Source: Mycolicibacterium komossense (lineage in GTDB: Bacteria > Actinomycetota > Actinomycetes > Mycobacteriales > Mycobacteriaceae). From it: a stretch of 64,000 nucleotides of DNA. Position 1 is the stretch's first letter; every line of letters starts with the position of its first letter. Below are positions 41,580 through 49,861 of the stretch, piece after piece. Location of the stretch: positions 248,555 to 312,554 of the forward strand of contig NZ_JACKTY010000028.1 of NCBI RefSeq assembly GCF_025822605.1, in the 5' to 3' direction. A program made the translations under genes and the position numbers. The notes beneath the pieces were generated by a model. It did no database searches. It was given only the letters and a program-made list of their open reading frames with translations, and was not told the DNA's origin.

Positions 41580-43217
41580 GTGCCGGGTCTTCGGAAAGGA
41601 GCTGGCCTGCAAGGCATTTTCGTAGGCACGTTCCTGATCGGTCTGCGCGAGGGTTTGGAAGCCACCCTCATCGTGAGCATCGTCGGCGCGTTCCTCAGAC
41701 GCAACGGCAGATCAGTGCGCCCGATGATGGCAGGCGTCGCCTTGGCCGTGACATTGAGTATCGCCGTCGGCGTCGGCCTCGATGCGCTGTCCACCTCGTT
41801 ACCACAGGCGCAGCAGGAGATGCTCGAAACGGTCATCGGCGTGGTGGCCGTCATCTTCGTGACCACGATGATCATCTGGATGAACCGCAACGCCTTCCAA
41901 CTCAAAGGCGAGCTGGAACACGAAGCAGCCCAAGCACTCAATACCGGCGGCTCGGTAGCGATGGTCACCATGGCGTTCCTGGCGGTCCTCAAGGAGGGCT
42001 TCGAGACCGCGGTGTTCCTGCTGGCCGCAGCACAGTCGACGCACGGCAGTGGCTGGGCGGCGCTGTTCGGCGGGATAGCCGGGATCGCCGTATCCATCGG
42101 CATCGGAATCGGAATCTTCTACGGTGGTCTCAAGGTGAACCTGGGCCGGTTCTTCCGGGTCACCGGCGTCTTCCTGATCTTCATCGCGGCGGGGCTGGTC
42201 ACCGGCGCCCTGCGTACCGCCCATGAGGCCGGTTGGGTGAACATCGGCCAGCAGCAGGTGTTCGACTTCTCGTCCTGGATGCCGGCGAAATCGGTGCTGG
42301 GTGCGTTGGTCACCGGGATGTTCGGTGTGCCCAGCGATCCACGCCTGATCGAGGTGCTCGGCTGGCTGTTCTACGCCGTGCCGGTACTGGTGGTGTTCCT
42401 CTGGCCCAAGAACCTCGCGGCGACACCGTCGGCGCGCCGGAATCTGCTGGCCGCTGCGGCATTCGGCCTGGCGGCGACGGCGCTGGTGCTGGCATTCCTG
42501 ATACCGGCGCAGGGCGCCGAACAGCCGGGACCCGTGCGCAGGACAACCAACGCCGACGGCACTGACTTGATCATCACCTTCGCTCCAGAGGGCGACTCGG
42601 CGACTCTGACGGTCGCGGCCATCGACCACTCCCCGGATATCGACGTCACACTCAGATCCGCCGGTGCCCAATCCGTGGACGGTATCCAAGCGCAGCTGTG
42701 GCAGGCTCAGGTACCGACCGATCCAGGTATCACCTCGACGACGGCCAGCTTGGCTGACCTCGCCAACCTGACCGGCGGACGGCTGCCAGTCGGACTCAGC
42801 CCCACCAGGACCCCCGGTCCGTTCCAGGTCTCCTGGTCGGCCACTGACTCCTATAGCGTTGTCACCCTGGGTGATTCGCTGATCAGCGCCCAGTCCGGCA
42901 GTAACCGGGTAGCCACCCTCAGCGGAGGCGGCATCCCCGGCTCCAAAACCGTCAGCCTCGGCAGCCTCGGCTCCGACTGGGCGACGCTGAGCAGCGATGA
43001 CGCCGCGGTAACCGCCTTGCTCAGCGATAACGCCAAAGACCGCGCCGAACGCACATTGTGGCGGATCTGGCTACCTATTCTCCTCGGCGCTGCTGCCGCA
43101 GCGTCGGCCGTGTTCGCGATACGGACCGGCCGCGATTCCCCCACAAGTGAAGAGAGGCAAGACAATAACAATGAACCTGCACACGGGATCGGTGTCGCGT
43201 CGCCACTTACGACGTAG
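41580..43217 (+). CDS. efeU: Iron permease EfeU (FTR1 family) with large extracytoplasmic insertion
   Basis: 545 residues as drawn. The FTR1 core (about 10-290) has the two iron-path motifs REGLE (23-27) and KEGFE (near 138). A span near 300-320 is followed by an outside domain of about 180 residues (320-500) and a last span (about 510-530), much longer than E. coli EfeU (276 residues). The start is uncertain: GTG 41580 has no ribosome site, whereas AAGGAG (41596-41601) stands 5 nt before the in-frame CTG 41607, where conserved sequence begins (QGIFVGTFLIGLREG). Initiation at that CTG is possible. The 3' end overlaps efeO. Confidence 0.88.
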   Translation: MPGLRKGAGLQGIFVGTFLIGLREGLEATLIVSIVGAFLRRNGRSVRPMMAGVALAVTLSIAVGVGLDALSTSLPQAQQEMLETVIGVVAVIFVTTMIIWMNRNAFQLKGELEHEAAQALNTGGSVAMVTMAFLAVLKEGFETAVFLLAAAQSTHGSGWAALFGGIAGIAVSIGIGIGIFYGGLKVNLGRFFRVTGVFLIFIAAGLVTGALRTAHEAGWVNIGQQQVFDFSSWMPAKSVLGALVTGMFGVPSDPRLIEVLGWLFYAVPVLVVFLWPKNLAATPSARRNLLAAAAFGLAATALVLAFLIPAQGAEQPGPVRRTTNADGTDLIITFAPEGDSATLTVAAIDHSPDIDVTLRSAGAQSVDGIQAQLWQAQVPTDPGITSTTASLADLANLTGGRLPVGLSPTRTPGPFQVSWSATDSYSVVTLGDSLISAQSGSNRVATLSGGGIPGSKTVSLGSLGSDWATLSSDDAAVTALLSDNAKDRAERTLWRIWLPILLGAAAAASAVFAIRTGRDSPTSEERQDNNNEPAHGIGVASPLTT

Positions 43218-44430
43218 CCTGCTGCTGACCACACCCGCGGTGGCCGCAGCCACCGCATTGGCGTTGAGCGGCTGCGGCGCGCACAGTTCTTCGGCCAAGA
43301 GCGCCACCTCGGCGGCGACCGGCGGCGTGAACACCGTGAACGTGACGATGGCCAACGAGGCCGGCAAGGACACCTGCACGCTCGACACCCCCAGCGTGGC
43401 GGCCGGGCCGGTCACCTTCAAGGTCACCAACTCAAGTGCACCAGGCATCACCGAGATGGAACTGATCAAGGACCAGCGCATCGTCGGCGAGAAGGAGAAC
43501 CTGGCCCCCGGGCTGGATCCGGTGTCATTCACGGTGACCCTCGACGGTGGTCCCTACAAGGTCTACTGCCCCGGCGCCGGCAACGAGTACACCGATCTCA
43601 CCGTGACCGGCCAGGCCGCCGCCACGCCGGCCGGCTCGGTGCAGACCATCATGTCCGACGGCACGAAGAGTTACTCCGCCTACATCGTCGATCAGGTCAA
43701 CCAGTTGAATGCGGGAGTCAAGGCGCTCGACGCCGCCGTGCAGTCGGGCAATGTCGAGCAGGCCAAAGTCGAGTACGCGAAGGCACGCCCGTTCTACGAA
43801 CGTTCCGAATCCAATGTCGACGGCTTCGTGCTGCCCGGTTTCGCGGTGGATGACAACGCGGGCAACCTCGACTATCTGATCGATATGCGGGAGTCGACGC
43901 CGGTGGATGCGAAGGTCGGCTGGAAGGGATTTCACGCCATCGAACGAGATCTGTGGCAGGGCAACACGATCAGCCCCACCACCAAGGCCTACAGTACCGA
44001 GCTCGTCGGTAACGTCGGCAAGCTCGTCGGAGTGGTCGGACCGCTGCAGTACAAGCCGGAGGATCTGGCCAACGGTGCGGCCGACCTGATCGAAGAAGTG
44101 CAGAACACCAAGATCACCGGCGAGGAAGAGGCCTTCAGCCATATCGACCTCGTCGACTTCGCGGGCAACGTCGAAGGCGCGCAACAGGCCTACGCCGCCC
44201 TGCGCCCTGGACTGCAGAAGATCGACGCGAACCTGGTCACGCAGCTCGACCAGCAGTTCCAGGCTGTGCTGACGGCACTCGACGGCTATCGGGACCCCGC
44301 GGCGCCCGGCGGTTACCAGGTATGGACCCCACAGCTGCGGGCCGGCGACGCAGCCAAGTTGACCGCGGTGATCCAGCCGTTGCACCAAAGCCTGGCCACC
44401 GTCGCGCAGAAAGTTGTGGCGGCCAACTGA
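43171..44430 (+). CDS. efeO: EfeO: cupredoxin plus M75 (imelysin) lipoprotein
   Basis: 419 residues from ATG 43171 (MNLHTGSVSRRHLRRS), with AGAGAGG about 12 nt upstream. The signal region has a twin-arginine-like SRRHLRR and a lipobox LSGC (Cys near residue 37), so it is probably a Tat-exported lipoprotein. Next come an EfeO cupredoxin domain (about 55-155, with KDTCTLDTP and YCPGAGNEY) and an M75 domain carrying the HxxE motif in FHAIERDLW. It is the periplasmic iron-binding part of EfeUOB. It overlaps the end of efeU by 47 bp in another frame and abuts efeB. Confidence 0.92.
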   Translation: MNLHTGSVSRRHLRRSLLLTTPAVAAATALALSGCGAHSSSAKSATSAATGGVNTVNVTMANEAGKDTCTLDTPSVAAGPVTFKVTNSSAPGITEMELIKDQRIVGEKENLAPGLDPVSFTVTLDGGPYKVYCPGAGNEYTDLTVTGQAAATPAGSVQTIMSDGTKSYSAYIVDQVNQLNAGVKALDAAVQSGNVEQAKVEYAKARPFYERSESNVDGFVLPGFAVDDNAGNLDYLIDMRESTPVDAKVGWKGFHAIERDLWQGNTISPTTKAYSTELVGNVGKLVGVVGPLQYKPEDLANGAADLIEEVQNTKITGEEEAFSHIDLVDFAGNVEGAQQAYAALRPGLQKIDANLVTQLDQQFQAVLTALDGYRDPAAPGGYQVWTPQLRAGDAAKLTAVIQPLHQSLATVAQKVVAAN

Positions 44431-45713
44431 TGCCCGACGAACCAGCTGCACAAGACGCACCCGCCCCGACGGGTGTGTCCCGGCGCGGCATGCTCGCCGG
44501 CGCCCTGCTGGCCGGCGCCGGCGGTCTGGCGGTCGGCGCAGCTGCCGGCGGCGGTGCGGCCTGGGCGCTGGCACCGGGCCCGCCGGCCGCCGATGACGTG
44601 GTCGACCTCTCCGTCAGCTACCCGTTCTACGGGCAGACGCACCAAGGCGGGATCGCCACCGAACCGCAGCGCCATTGCGTCTTCATGTCGTTCCGGTTCG
44701 ACGAGTCCGCGGACCGCGGCGCCCTGCAGGCCCTGCTGGCCCGGTGGTCGGCCGCCGCCGCCGTACTGCAACAAGGGAACCCGATCGGCGCGGTCCAGCC
44801 CGAGGTCGCGGTGCGGCCACCCGCCGACACCGGTGAGGCGTTCGGATTGAGCCCGGCCGGCCTCACCGTGACGGTCGGCTTGGGGCCGAAGGTATTCGGT
44901 ACCCGGTTCGGCCTGAGCGCGCAACGCCCGGCACTGTTCACCGAACTGCCCGTACTGAACGGCGATGACCTCGACCCCAAACTCATCGGCGGCGACCTTT
45001 CCGTACAGGCGTGCGCAGACGACCCGCAGGTCTGTTATCACGCAGTGCGCAACCTGGCCCGCCTCGGCCGCGGCATCGTGTACCCCTATTGGGCGGTGCT
45101 GGGTTTCGGTCGGGCTTCGGCCGGGCCCGGGCAGCAGACACCACGAAACCTGTTGGGATTCAAGGACGGTACCCGCAATATCGCCACCGCCGACGACTAC
45201 CGGCGGTTCGTGTGGATCACGAACGGCGACCAGCCCTGGCTGGAGGGCGGGACGTATCAGGTGGTCCGGAAAATCCGCATGCTGCTGGAAACCTGGGACA
45301 CCGATCGCGTCGGCAACCAGCAGCAGATCATCGGCAGGCACAAGGAGAACGGGGCGCCGCTGAGCGGTAACCATGAATTCGATACTCCGGATTTCAGCGC
45401 CCGCACTGCCGACGATCTGGTGATCGACCCGGTATCCCACGTCGCACTGGCCGCCCACGAAAACAACGGCGGGATCATGATCCGCCGCCGCTCCTACAAC
45501 TACACCGACGGGCTCGACGACAACGGCGAGCTCAATGCCGGCCTGTTGTTCGTCTCCTACCAGAACGACCCCCGCCATTTCATCGACATCCAAAACCGCT
45601 TGGGCGCACACGATCTGCTCAACGAGTACATCCGGCATATCGGTTCGGCGATCTTCGTGGTCCCGCCGGCGCCTGAGCAGGGCCACTACCTCGGGCAGCC
45701 GCTGTTCGCCTAA
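44430..45713 (+). CDS. efeB: EfeB: Dyp-type heme peroxidase, Tat-exported
   Basis: 427 residues from ATG 44430, which shares a base with the efeO stop (TGATG). A Tat signal SRRGMLAGALLAGAGG (Arg18-Arg19) is followed by an Ala-rich hydrophobic stretch. The Dyp peroxidase motif GXXDG is GFKDGTRN, and HENNGGIMIRRRSYNY carries the proximal-side His and distal Arg region. In the EfeUOB system it oxidises ferrous iron or acts on heme in acid or iron-poor conditions. It ends in a hairpin shared with the convergent ilvA. Confidence 0.94.
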   Translation: MPDEPAAQDAPAPTGVSRRGMLAGALLAGAGGLAVGAAAGGGAAWALAPGPPAADDVVDLSVSYPFYGQTHQGGIATEPQRHCVFMSFRFDESADRGALQALLARWSAAAAVLQQGNPIGAVQPEVAVRPPADTGEAFGLSPAGLTVTVGLGPKVFGTRFGLSAQRPALFTELPVLNGDDLDPKLIGGDLSVQACADDPQVCYHAVRNLARLGRGIVYPYWAVLGFGRASAGPGQQTPRNLLGFKDGTRNIATADDYRRFVWITNGDQPWLEGGTYQVVRKIRMLLETWDTDRVGNQQQIIGRHKENGAPLSGNHEFDTPDFSARTADDLVIDPVSHVALAAHENNGGIMIRRRSYNYTDGLDDNGELNAGLLFVSYQNDPRHFIDIQNRLGAHDLLNEYIRHIGSAIFVVPPAPEQGHYLGQPLFA

Positions 45714-45721
45714 CGCCGGTA

Positions 45722-45743
45722 GTGGTTGGCCGGGCCGGACCAC
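45722..45743. terminator. Bidirectional hairpin between efeB and ilvA
   Basis: gtggt (45722-45726) and accac (45739-45743) enclose the self-complementary ggccgggcc, giving a GC-rich hairpin in the 58-bp gap between two convergent genes. There is no U-tract on either side. It is the only good candidate for ending both transcripts. Confidence 0.5.
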
Positions 45744-45771
45744 CCGTCGCGCACGTACCGCCGGGCGGAAC

Positions 45772-47055
45772 TCAGGTCAGGTAGCGGTAGACCGGTGAGC
45801 CCGGCTCCAGGTTTTCGACATGCATATCCGAGGAGTTCATCCGGGCCAGCAGACCGTCGAGGTCGGCGGCGGAACCGAGCTCGATGCCGACCAACGCCTC
45901 CCCGGTCTCCCGATTGTTGCGCTTGACGTACTCGAACAGCGTGACATCGTCGTTGGGCCCGAGGACCTCGTCGAGGAATCGCCGCAAAGCGCCCGGCTCC
46001 TGCGGGAAGTCGACGAGGAAGTAATGCTTGAGACCCAGGTGCACGAGCGAACGCTCCAGCACCTCGCCGTAGCGGGACACATCGTTGTTGCCGCCGGAGA
46101 TCAGGCAGACCACCGTCGAGCCGGGTGCGATATCGGTCTCGAGCAGACCGGCGACCGACAGCGCGCCCGCGGGTTCAGCGATGATGCCCTCGTTTTGATA
46201 GAGGTCGAGCATCGCAGTGCAGACCGCGCCTTCATCGACGGTGGTGATGGAGACCATGTCACCGGCGGAGGCCAGCGCCGCGAACGGCAGCGCGCCGGCA
46301 CGTGCGACGGCCGCGCCGTCGACGAACTGGTCGACATCGGTCAACGTCACCGGTTCGCCTTCGGCCAGCGCCGCCACCATCGCGGCCGCGCCCGCCGGCT
46401 CGACACCGAGCACGGCCGTACCGGTGGTCCTGGACGCGAGGTAAGTGGTGATGCCGCTGATGCAACCGCCGCCGCCGACCGGGACGATCACCAGATCGGG
46501 CTCGCGGTCGAGCTGACTGAGCAACTCGACGGCGATGGTGCCCTGCCCGGCCATCGTCCGCAGGTCGTCGTACGGCGGCACCAGGGTGGCACCCGTGCGT
46601 GCGACGTCGTCGCGCGCAGCTTCGGCCGCCAGGTCATAGGTGGCGCCGCCGACGATCAGCTCAATGAACTCGCCGCCGTGATAGCGGATTCGGTCCCGCT
46701 TCTGCTTCGGCGTCTTGGCCGGCACATAGACCCGGCCATGGATCCCCATCGAGCGGCAGGCCAGCGCGAAACCCTGCGCGTGGTTGCCCGCCGACGAGCA
46801 GACCACTCCGGCCGCCTTCTCGTCGGCGCTGAGCTGCATCAGCAGGTTGTAGGCGCCACGCAGCTTGTAGGACCGGACGACTTGCAGATCCTCGCGCTTG
46901 AGATACACCTCCGCACCGACGGCCTGCGACAACCGGTCGCTGTACTGCAACGGACTCCGGCTGACGGCACCGGAAATTCGCTCAGCCGCCAGGTCGATGT
47001 CGGCCGCGGACAGCGGCGACACGGGCACGGGCCTATTGCTCAGTTCGGCGGACAC
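45772..47055 (-). CDS. ilvA: Threonine dehydratase (biosynthetic)
   Basis: 427 residues from GTG 47055. It deaminates threonine to 2-ketobutyrate, the first isoleucine-specific step. The PLP lysine is Lys64 in VVRSYKLRGAYN, SAGNHAQG binds substrate and VGGGGCISG binds the cofactor phosphate. The C-terminal ACT-like regulatory domain (about 335-427) begins at KHYFLVDFPQEPGALRRF. It is shorter than E. coli IlvA, with one regulatory domain, as is usual in actinobacteria. A long antisense frame across it is a shadow. Confidence 0.95.
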   Translation of the reverse strand: MSAELSNRPVPVSPLSAADIDLAAERISGAVSRSPLQYSDRLSQAVGAEVYLKREDLQVVRSYKLRGAYNLLMQLSADEKAAGVVCSSAGNHAQGFALACRSMGIHGRVYVPAKTPKQKRDRIRYHGGEFIELIVGGATYDLAAEAARDDVARTGATLVPPYDDLRTMAGQGTIAVELLSQLDREPDLVIVPVGGGGCISGITTYLASRTTGTAVLGVEPAGAAAMVAALAEGEPVTLTDVDQFVDGAAVARAGALPFAALASAGDMVSITTVDEGAVCTAMLDLYQNEGIIAEPAGALSVAGLLETDIAPGSTVVCLISGGNNDVSRYGEVLERSLVHLGLKHYFLVDFPQEPGALRRFLDEVLGPNDDVTLFEYVKRNNRETGEALVGIELGSAADLDGLLARMNSSDMHVENLEPGSPVYRYLT

Positions 47056-47109
47056 CGGTCAATGGTGCCACCTGCCGCCTGCGGTCCGCTCAGAAGGCTC
47101 GGCTCTGCC

Positions 47110-47547
47110 TCAGCTCACCGGGGTGAGGACGAAGACCGGGATCTCCCGATCGGTCTTGGTCTGGTAATCCGCATAGTCCGGCCAGGTCGCCACGGCGCGC
47201 TCCCACCAGAGTGCCTTCTCATCGCCGAAAACCTCTCGGGAGTCGTAGTCCTTGGTGGTCTCGCCGTCTTGCAACTCGACCTGAGGATGGGCCTTGATGT
47301 TGTAGTACCAGACCGGATTCTTGGGTGCGCCACCCAGCGAGGCCACCACGGCGTACTCGCCGTCATGCTCCACCCGCATCAGAGGTGTCTTGCGGATCTT
47401 GCCTGTTTTGGCGCCGACCGTGGTCAGCAGGATGACCGGGCGGCCCTTCAATTCGGTGCCCTCGGTGCCACCGGAAGCAATGTAGGTCTCGGCATTCTCG
47501 CGGGCCCAGTCGGAAGTGCTGGGTTCATAATCTCCAGTAAGCGGCAT
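47110..47547 (-). CDS. F420-dependent deazaflavin nitroreductase (Ddn)-family protein
   Basis: 145 residues, typical for the family. Visible are the conserved [43 protein letters not shown] core in successive pieces (cofactor F420-binding [10 protein letters not shown]), [11 protein letters not shown], and the C-terminal [20 protein letters not shown]. Members reduce quinones or nitro compounds with F420H2. It corresponds to Rv1558, which also sits next to ilvA. It starts 90 bp from a divergent small membrane protein gene with a strong palindrome between. Confidence 0.92.
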   Translation of the reverse strand: MPLTGDYEPSTSDWARENAETYIASGGTEGTELKGRPVILLTTVGAKTGKIRKTPLMRVEHDGEYAVVASLGGAPKNPVWYYNIKAHPQVELQDGETTKDYDSREVFGDEKALWWERAVATWPDYADYQTKTDREIPVFVLTPVS

Positions 47548-47594
47548 GTGCCCAGCTTAGATCGACTAGCAAAAGCCGCTACCCCTGATTCCAG

Positions 47595-47612
47595 GTTTCG
47601 GCTAGCCGAAAC
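47595..47612. promoter_or_regulatory. 18-bp perfect palindrome, candidate operator
   Basis: gtttcggctagccgaaac reads the same on both strands over all 18 bases. It lies in the 90-bp divergent gap, 26-43 bp upstream of ATG 47638, where the -35 of the plus-strand promoter (-10 TATCGT at 47626-47631) would be, and 48 bp from the Ddn-like start. A dimeric repressor or activator site controlling one or both genes is likely. No regulator gene is adjacent. Confidence 0.65.
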
Positions 47613-47637
47613 TCTGTTTCCGCGTTATCGTTTAATC

Positions 47638-47871
47638 ATGACCACAGTCCAGCAGTTCCGGTCAGCAGTCAGGCCCAGCGCGCAGATCCACATTGCCGGT
47701 GTCCCGTGGCCGGCCTACAAAGTCGTGGCCCTCGGAATCGGACTGTTGGTGCTGGTCATCGTCGGCGCGGCCACCGCCAGCGCGGCCCCTGCGGTCCTCG
47801 CCGGCGCCGCGACGGCCACCGTGGTCTGGCTCGGGCTCAGCGTCTTCTCCTCGGACTCTGCGGAGCGCTAA
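47638..47871 (+). CDS. Small membrane protein, unknown function
   Basis: 77 residues from ATG 47638 (MTTVQQFRSAVRPSAQIH). Two hydrophobic segments at about 27-48 and 50-70, separated by an Ala-Ser turn, with short polar ends. TATCGT (47626-47631) stands 6 nt before the ATG, implying a leaderless mRNA, and an 18-bp palindrome covers the upstream promoter. I do not recognise the family. The composition and third-base GC are as in the neighbours, so I accept it as a gene. Confidence 0.65.
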   Translation: MTTVQQFRSAVRPSAQIHIAGVPWPAYKVVALGIGLLVLVIVGAATASAAPAVLAGAATATVVWLGLSVFSSDSAER

Positions 47872-48039
47872 CCCTCAACCAGTCCGCGCAGCGTCTGCAG
47901 GTCCACTCGCCGGACCACGCCAGGGCTACTGCCGGGCACCATCTCGAACGCCCCGCAAGCGGCGGAGGCAGGACTCCTTCGGGAAACTCCCAGTCGTGTC
48001 GTCGCTCATCGCAGCTGTCGTCGCGCACACACTGAGCCG

Positions 48040-48792
48040 ATGACAGCTACGCCTGAACCCCGGACACCGGTCGAGCAATTCATGCGTCGTGCCGAACGCA
48101 TCACCTCCCATCTCGGCGCAGACGGCGAGCGCCTCGTCCCCTCGTGGCTCAAGCCGGGCACGCCGGAGAGCCGGCTGCCGGTGCTGCTCGCGATCGTCGC
48201 GGCCATCGTCCTGCAGCGCGCCATCCCCACGGCCTACACCGTGGTCCCGCGGTGGCCGCTGGTCATCCTCGAGTTACTACTGCTGATCGTCCTGCTGGTG
48301 ATCAATCCGGTGCGACTGTCCCGACGCACCACCGTCGGCAAATGGGCCAGTTTCGCGCTGACCGCGGCGATCACCATCGACAACACCGCCTCTGCGATCA
48401 TCCTGGACTACCGCATCCTGGCCGGACAGGTGAGCAACGACCCCAAGACGTTACTGGGCAGTGGCGCAGCGATCTTCATCACCAACGTGATCGCGTTCGG
48501 GATCTGGTACTGGGAACTCGACCGCGGCGGGCCGTTCGCGCGCATCGACGGTGAAAGGCCCTATCCGGACTTCCTGTTTCCCCAGATGTCTGACCCCACC
48601 AATGCCAAACCCGGCTGGCGCCCCACCTTCGTCGACTATCTCTACGTCAGCTTCACCAATGTGGTGGCCTTCTCCCCCACCGATACCATGCCGTTGTCTC
48701 GCTGGGCCAAGTTGATGATGACCGTGCAGTCACTGGTTGCGCTGTCGACCCTGGGGTTGGTCTTCGCGCGGGCGGTCAACGTCCTGGCGTGA
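48040..48792 (+). CDS. Multi-pass membrane protein, unknown function
   Basis: 250 residues. After about 40 hydrophilic residues come roughly six membrane spans (about 46-63, 70-88, 102-120, 140-158, 196-215, 225-245). The C-terminal part YLYVSFTNVVAFSPTDTMPLS between the last two spans resembles the re-entrant loop of DUF1345-type or two-pore-channel-like membrane proteins. The function is unknown. No good ribosome site precedes ATG 48040. The 168-bp gap before it holds no supported gene. Confidence 0.75.
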   Translation: MTATPEPRTPVEQFMRRAERITSHLGADGERLVPSWLKPGTPESRLPVLLAIVAAIVLQRAIPTAYTVVPRWPLVILELLLLIVLLVINPVRLSRRTTVGKWASFALTAAITIDNTASAIILDYRILAGQVSNDPKTLLGSGAAIFITNVIAFGIWYWELDRGGPFARIDGERPYPDFLFPQMSDPTNAKPGWRPTFVDYLYVSFTNVVAFSPTDTMPLSRWAKLMMTVQSLVALSTLGLVFARAVNVLA

Positions 48793-48825
48793 CCGGCTGC
48801 CACTACTTTGGTACACGTCAGTTGA

Positions 48826-49857
48826 ATGCAATTTGTCGCGAGAGGTTCGGGGACGCACGTGCTCGGGATGCCGCTGAAGAAGATCCGCCGGTCCGGCGGG
48901 CCGGATCTGAGCGCGACCCTGCGGTGGCGGACCCTGATCGCCTACTTGGCGATCCTGCTCGCGGTGTACTCGCTGGCCATCGTGTCGGCGGTAGCTCTGG
49001 ATCCGACGCAATCGGACCCCCGTGGTGAAATCGCCGCCGTCCTACTGTGTTTGATCGGCGTGGCGCTGGCCTTCCGCAGGCCACTCCACGGAAAGCGGTA
49101 CGCGGCGGCCTTGCTGTGCGTGGCCGCGGCGCCAGTGGCGGCTCTGCTGTTCCACCGGCACGACGTCGCTCAAGTGTGGTCGCTCATCCCCATCATGTTC
49201 GTGGTGATGTACATCCGCACCTGGCATGGGCCCCGCGTAGCCCGACTCTGCGCTATCGCCATCGCGGTGACCGCGGTGCTGGCGCTGCTGGTGGCGCCCG
49301 CGTCGGTGCAGCCGCTGTGGCTGCTGCTCTACGCCATCTGCATACTCGCGGCGTCGGAGATCCTGGGGGTGATGAACTCGGCGCTGCTCGACGCCGCCTT
49401 GCGGGATCCCCTGACGTCGACGTGGAATCGGGCCGGCGTGGATCGGCATGCGCACCAGGTGCTCGCGCGGGCCCACAAGCGAGGCGAGCAGGTCGCGGTC
49501 TTCGCCCTGGATATCGACGACTTCAAGACCATCAACGATCGCAACGGACACGCCGCGGGCGACCAGGTCCTGGTCGATCTCACGCGGCACTGGGTGACCA
49601 GGTTGCCCGAGGAGGCCGTGATCGGCCGGGTCGGCGGTGACGAATTCGTGGCCGTCGTCAGCGGGTACGACGAAGGCGCTGCACGCAATCTCGGTCTTCA
49701 GCTCACGACCGATCACCCGGTACGCACCACATTCGGGCTGGCCGTCGGGCGTCCGGATAGCGACGCGGCGCTGGCCGAGTTGTTCGCCTCGGCAGATGAC
49801 GATCTCTACCGACGCAAGCGGGAACGCAAGAAAGACTCAGCCGCCGAGCCGGATTGA
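48826..49857 (+). CDS. Membrane diguanylate cyclase (GGDEF)
   Basis: 343 residues. About five membrane spans occupy 34-185, then one GGDEF domain (about 190-335). The active site GGDEF is intact at 270-274 (RVGGDEFVAV), with the metal-binding Asp in ALDIDDFKTIN and the DPLTSTWNR entry motif. No RxxD inhibitory site precedes it, so product inhibition at that site is unlikely. It should make c-di-GMP in response to a membrane signal. The start could be ATG 48826, GTG 48862 or ATG 48868. It ends 4 bp from the convergent dnaE1. Confidence 0.88.
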   Translation: MQFVARGSGTHVLGMPLKKIRRSGGPDLSATLRWRTLIAYLAILLAVYSLAIVSAVALDPTQSDPRGEIAAVLLCLIGVALAFRRPLHGKRYAAALLCVAAAPVAALLFHRHDVAQVWSLIPIMFVVMYIRTWHGPRVARLCAIAIAVTAVLALLVAPASVQPLWLLLYAICILAASEILGVMNSALLDAALRDPLTSTWNRAGVDRHAHQVLARAHKRGEQVAVFALDIDDFKTINDRNGHAAGDQVLVDLTRHWVTRLPEEAVIGRVGGDEFVAVVSGYDEGAARNLGLQLTTDHPVRTTFGLAVGRPDSDAALAELFASADDDLYRRKRERKKDSAAEPD

Positions 49858-49861
49858 GGCG

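Noticed and set aside
45820..47637. Long plus-strand open frame running into the 77-residue membrane protein
   Set aside because: It is the shadow of ilvA and the Ddn-like gene; only the last 77 codons, after a leaderless-type promoter, look real.
47837..48028. 63-codon minus-strand ORF with CRRCADW
   Set aside because: No ribosome site or promoter, overlaps the 3' end of the small membrane gene, mixed third-base composition; the CxxC alone is not enough. The 168-bp gap has no supported gene.
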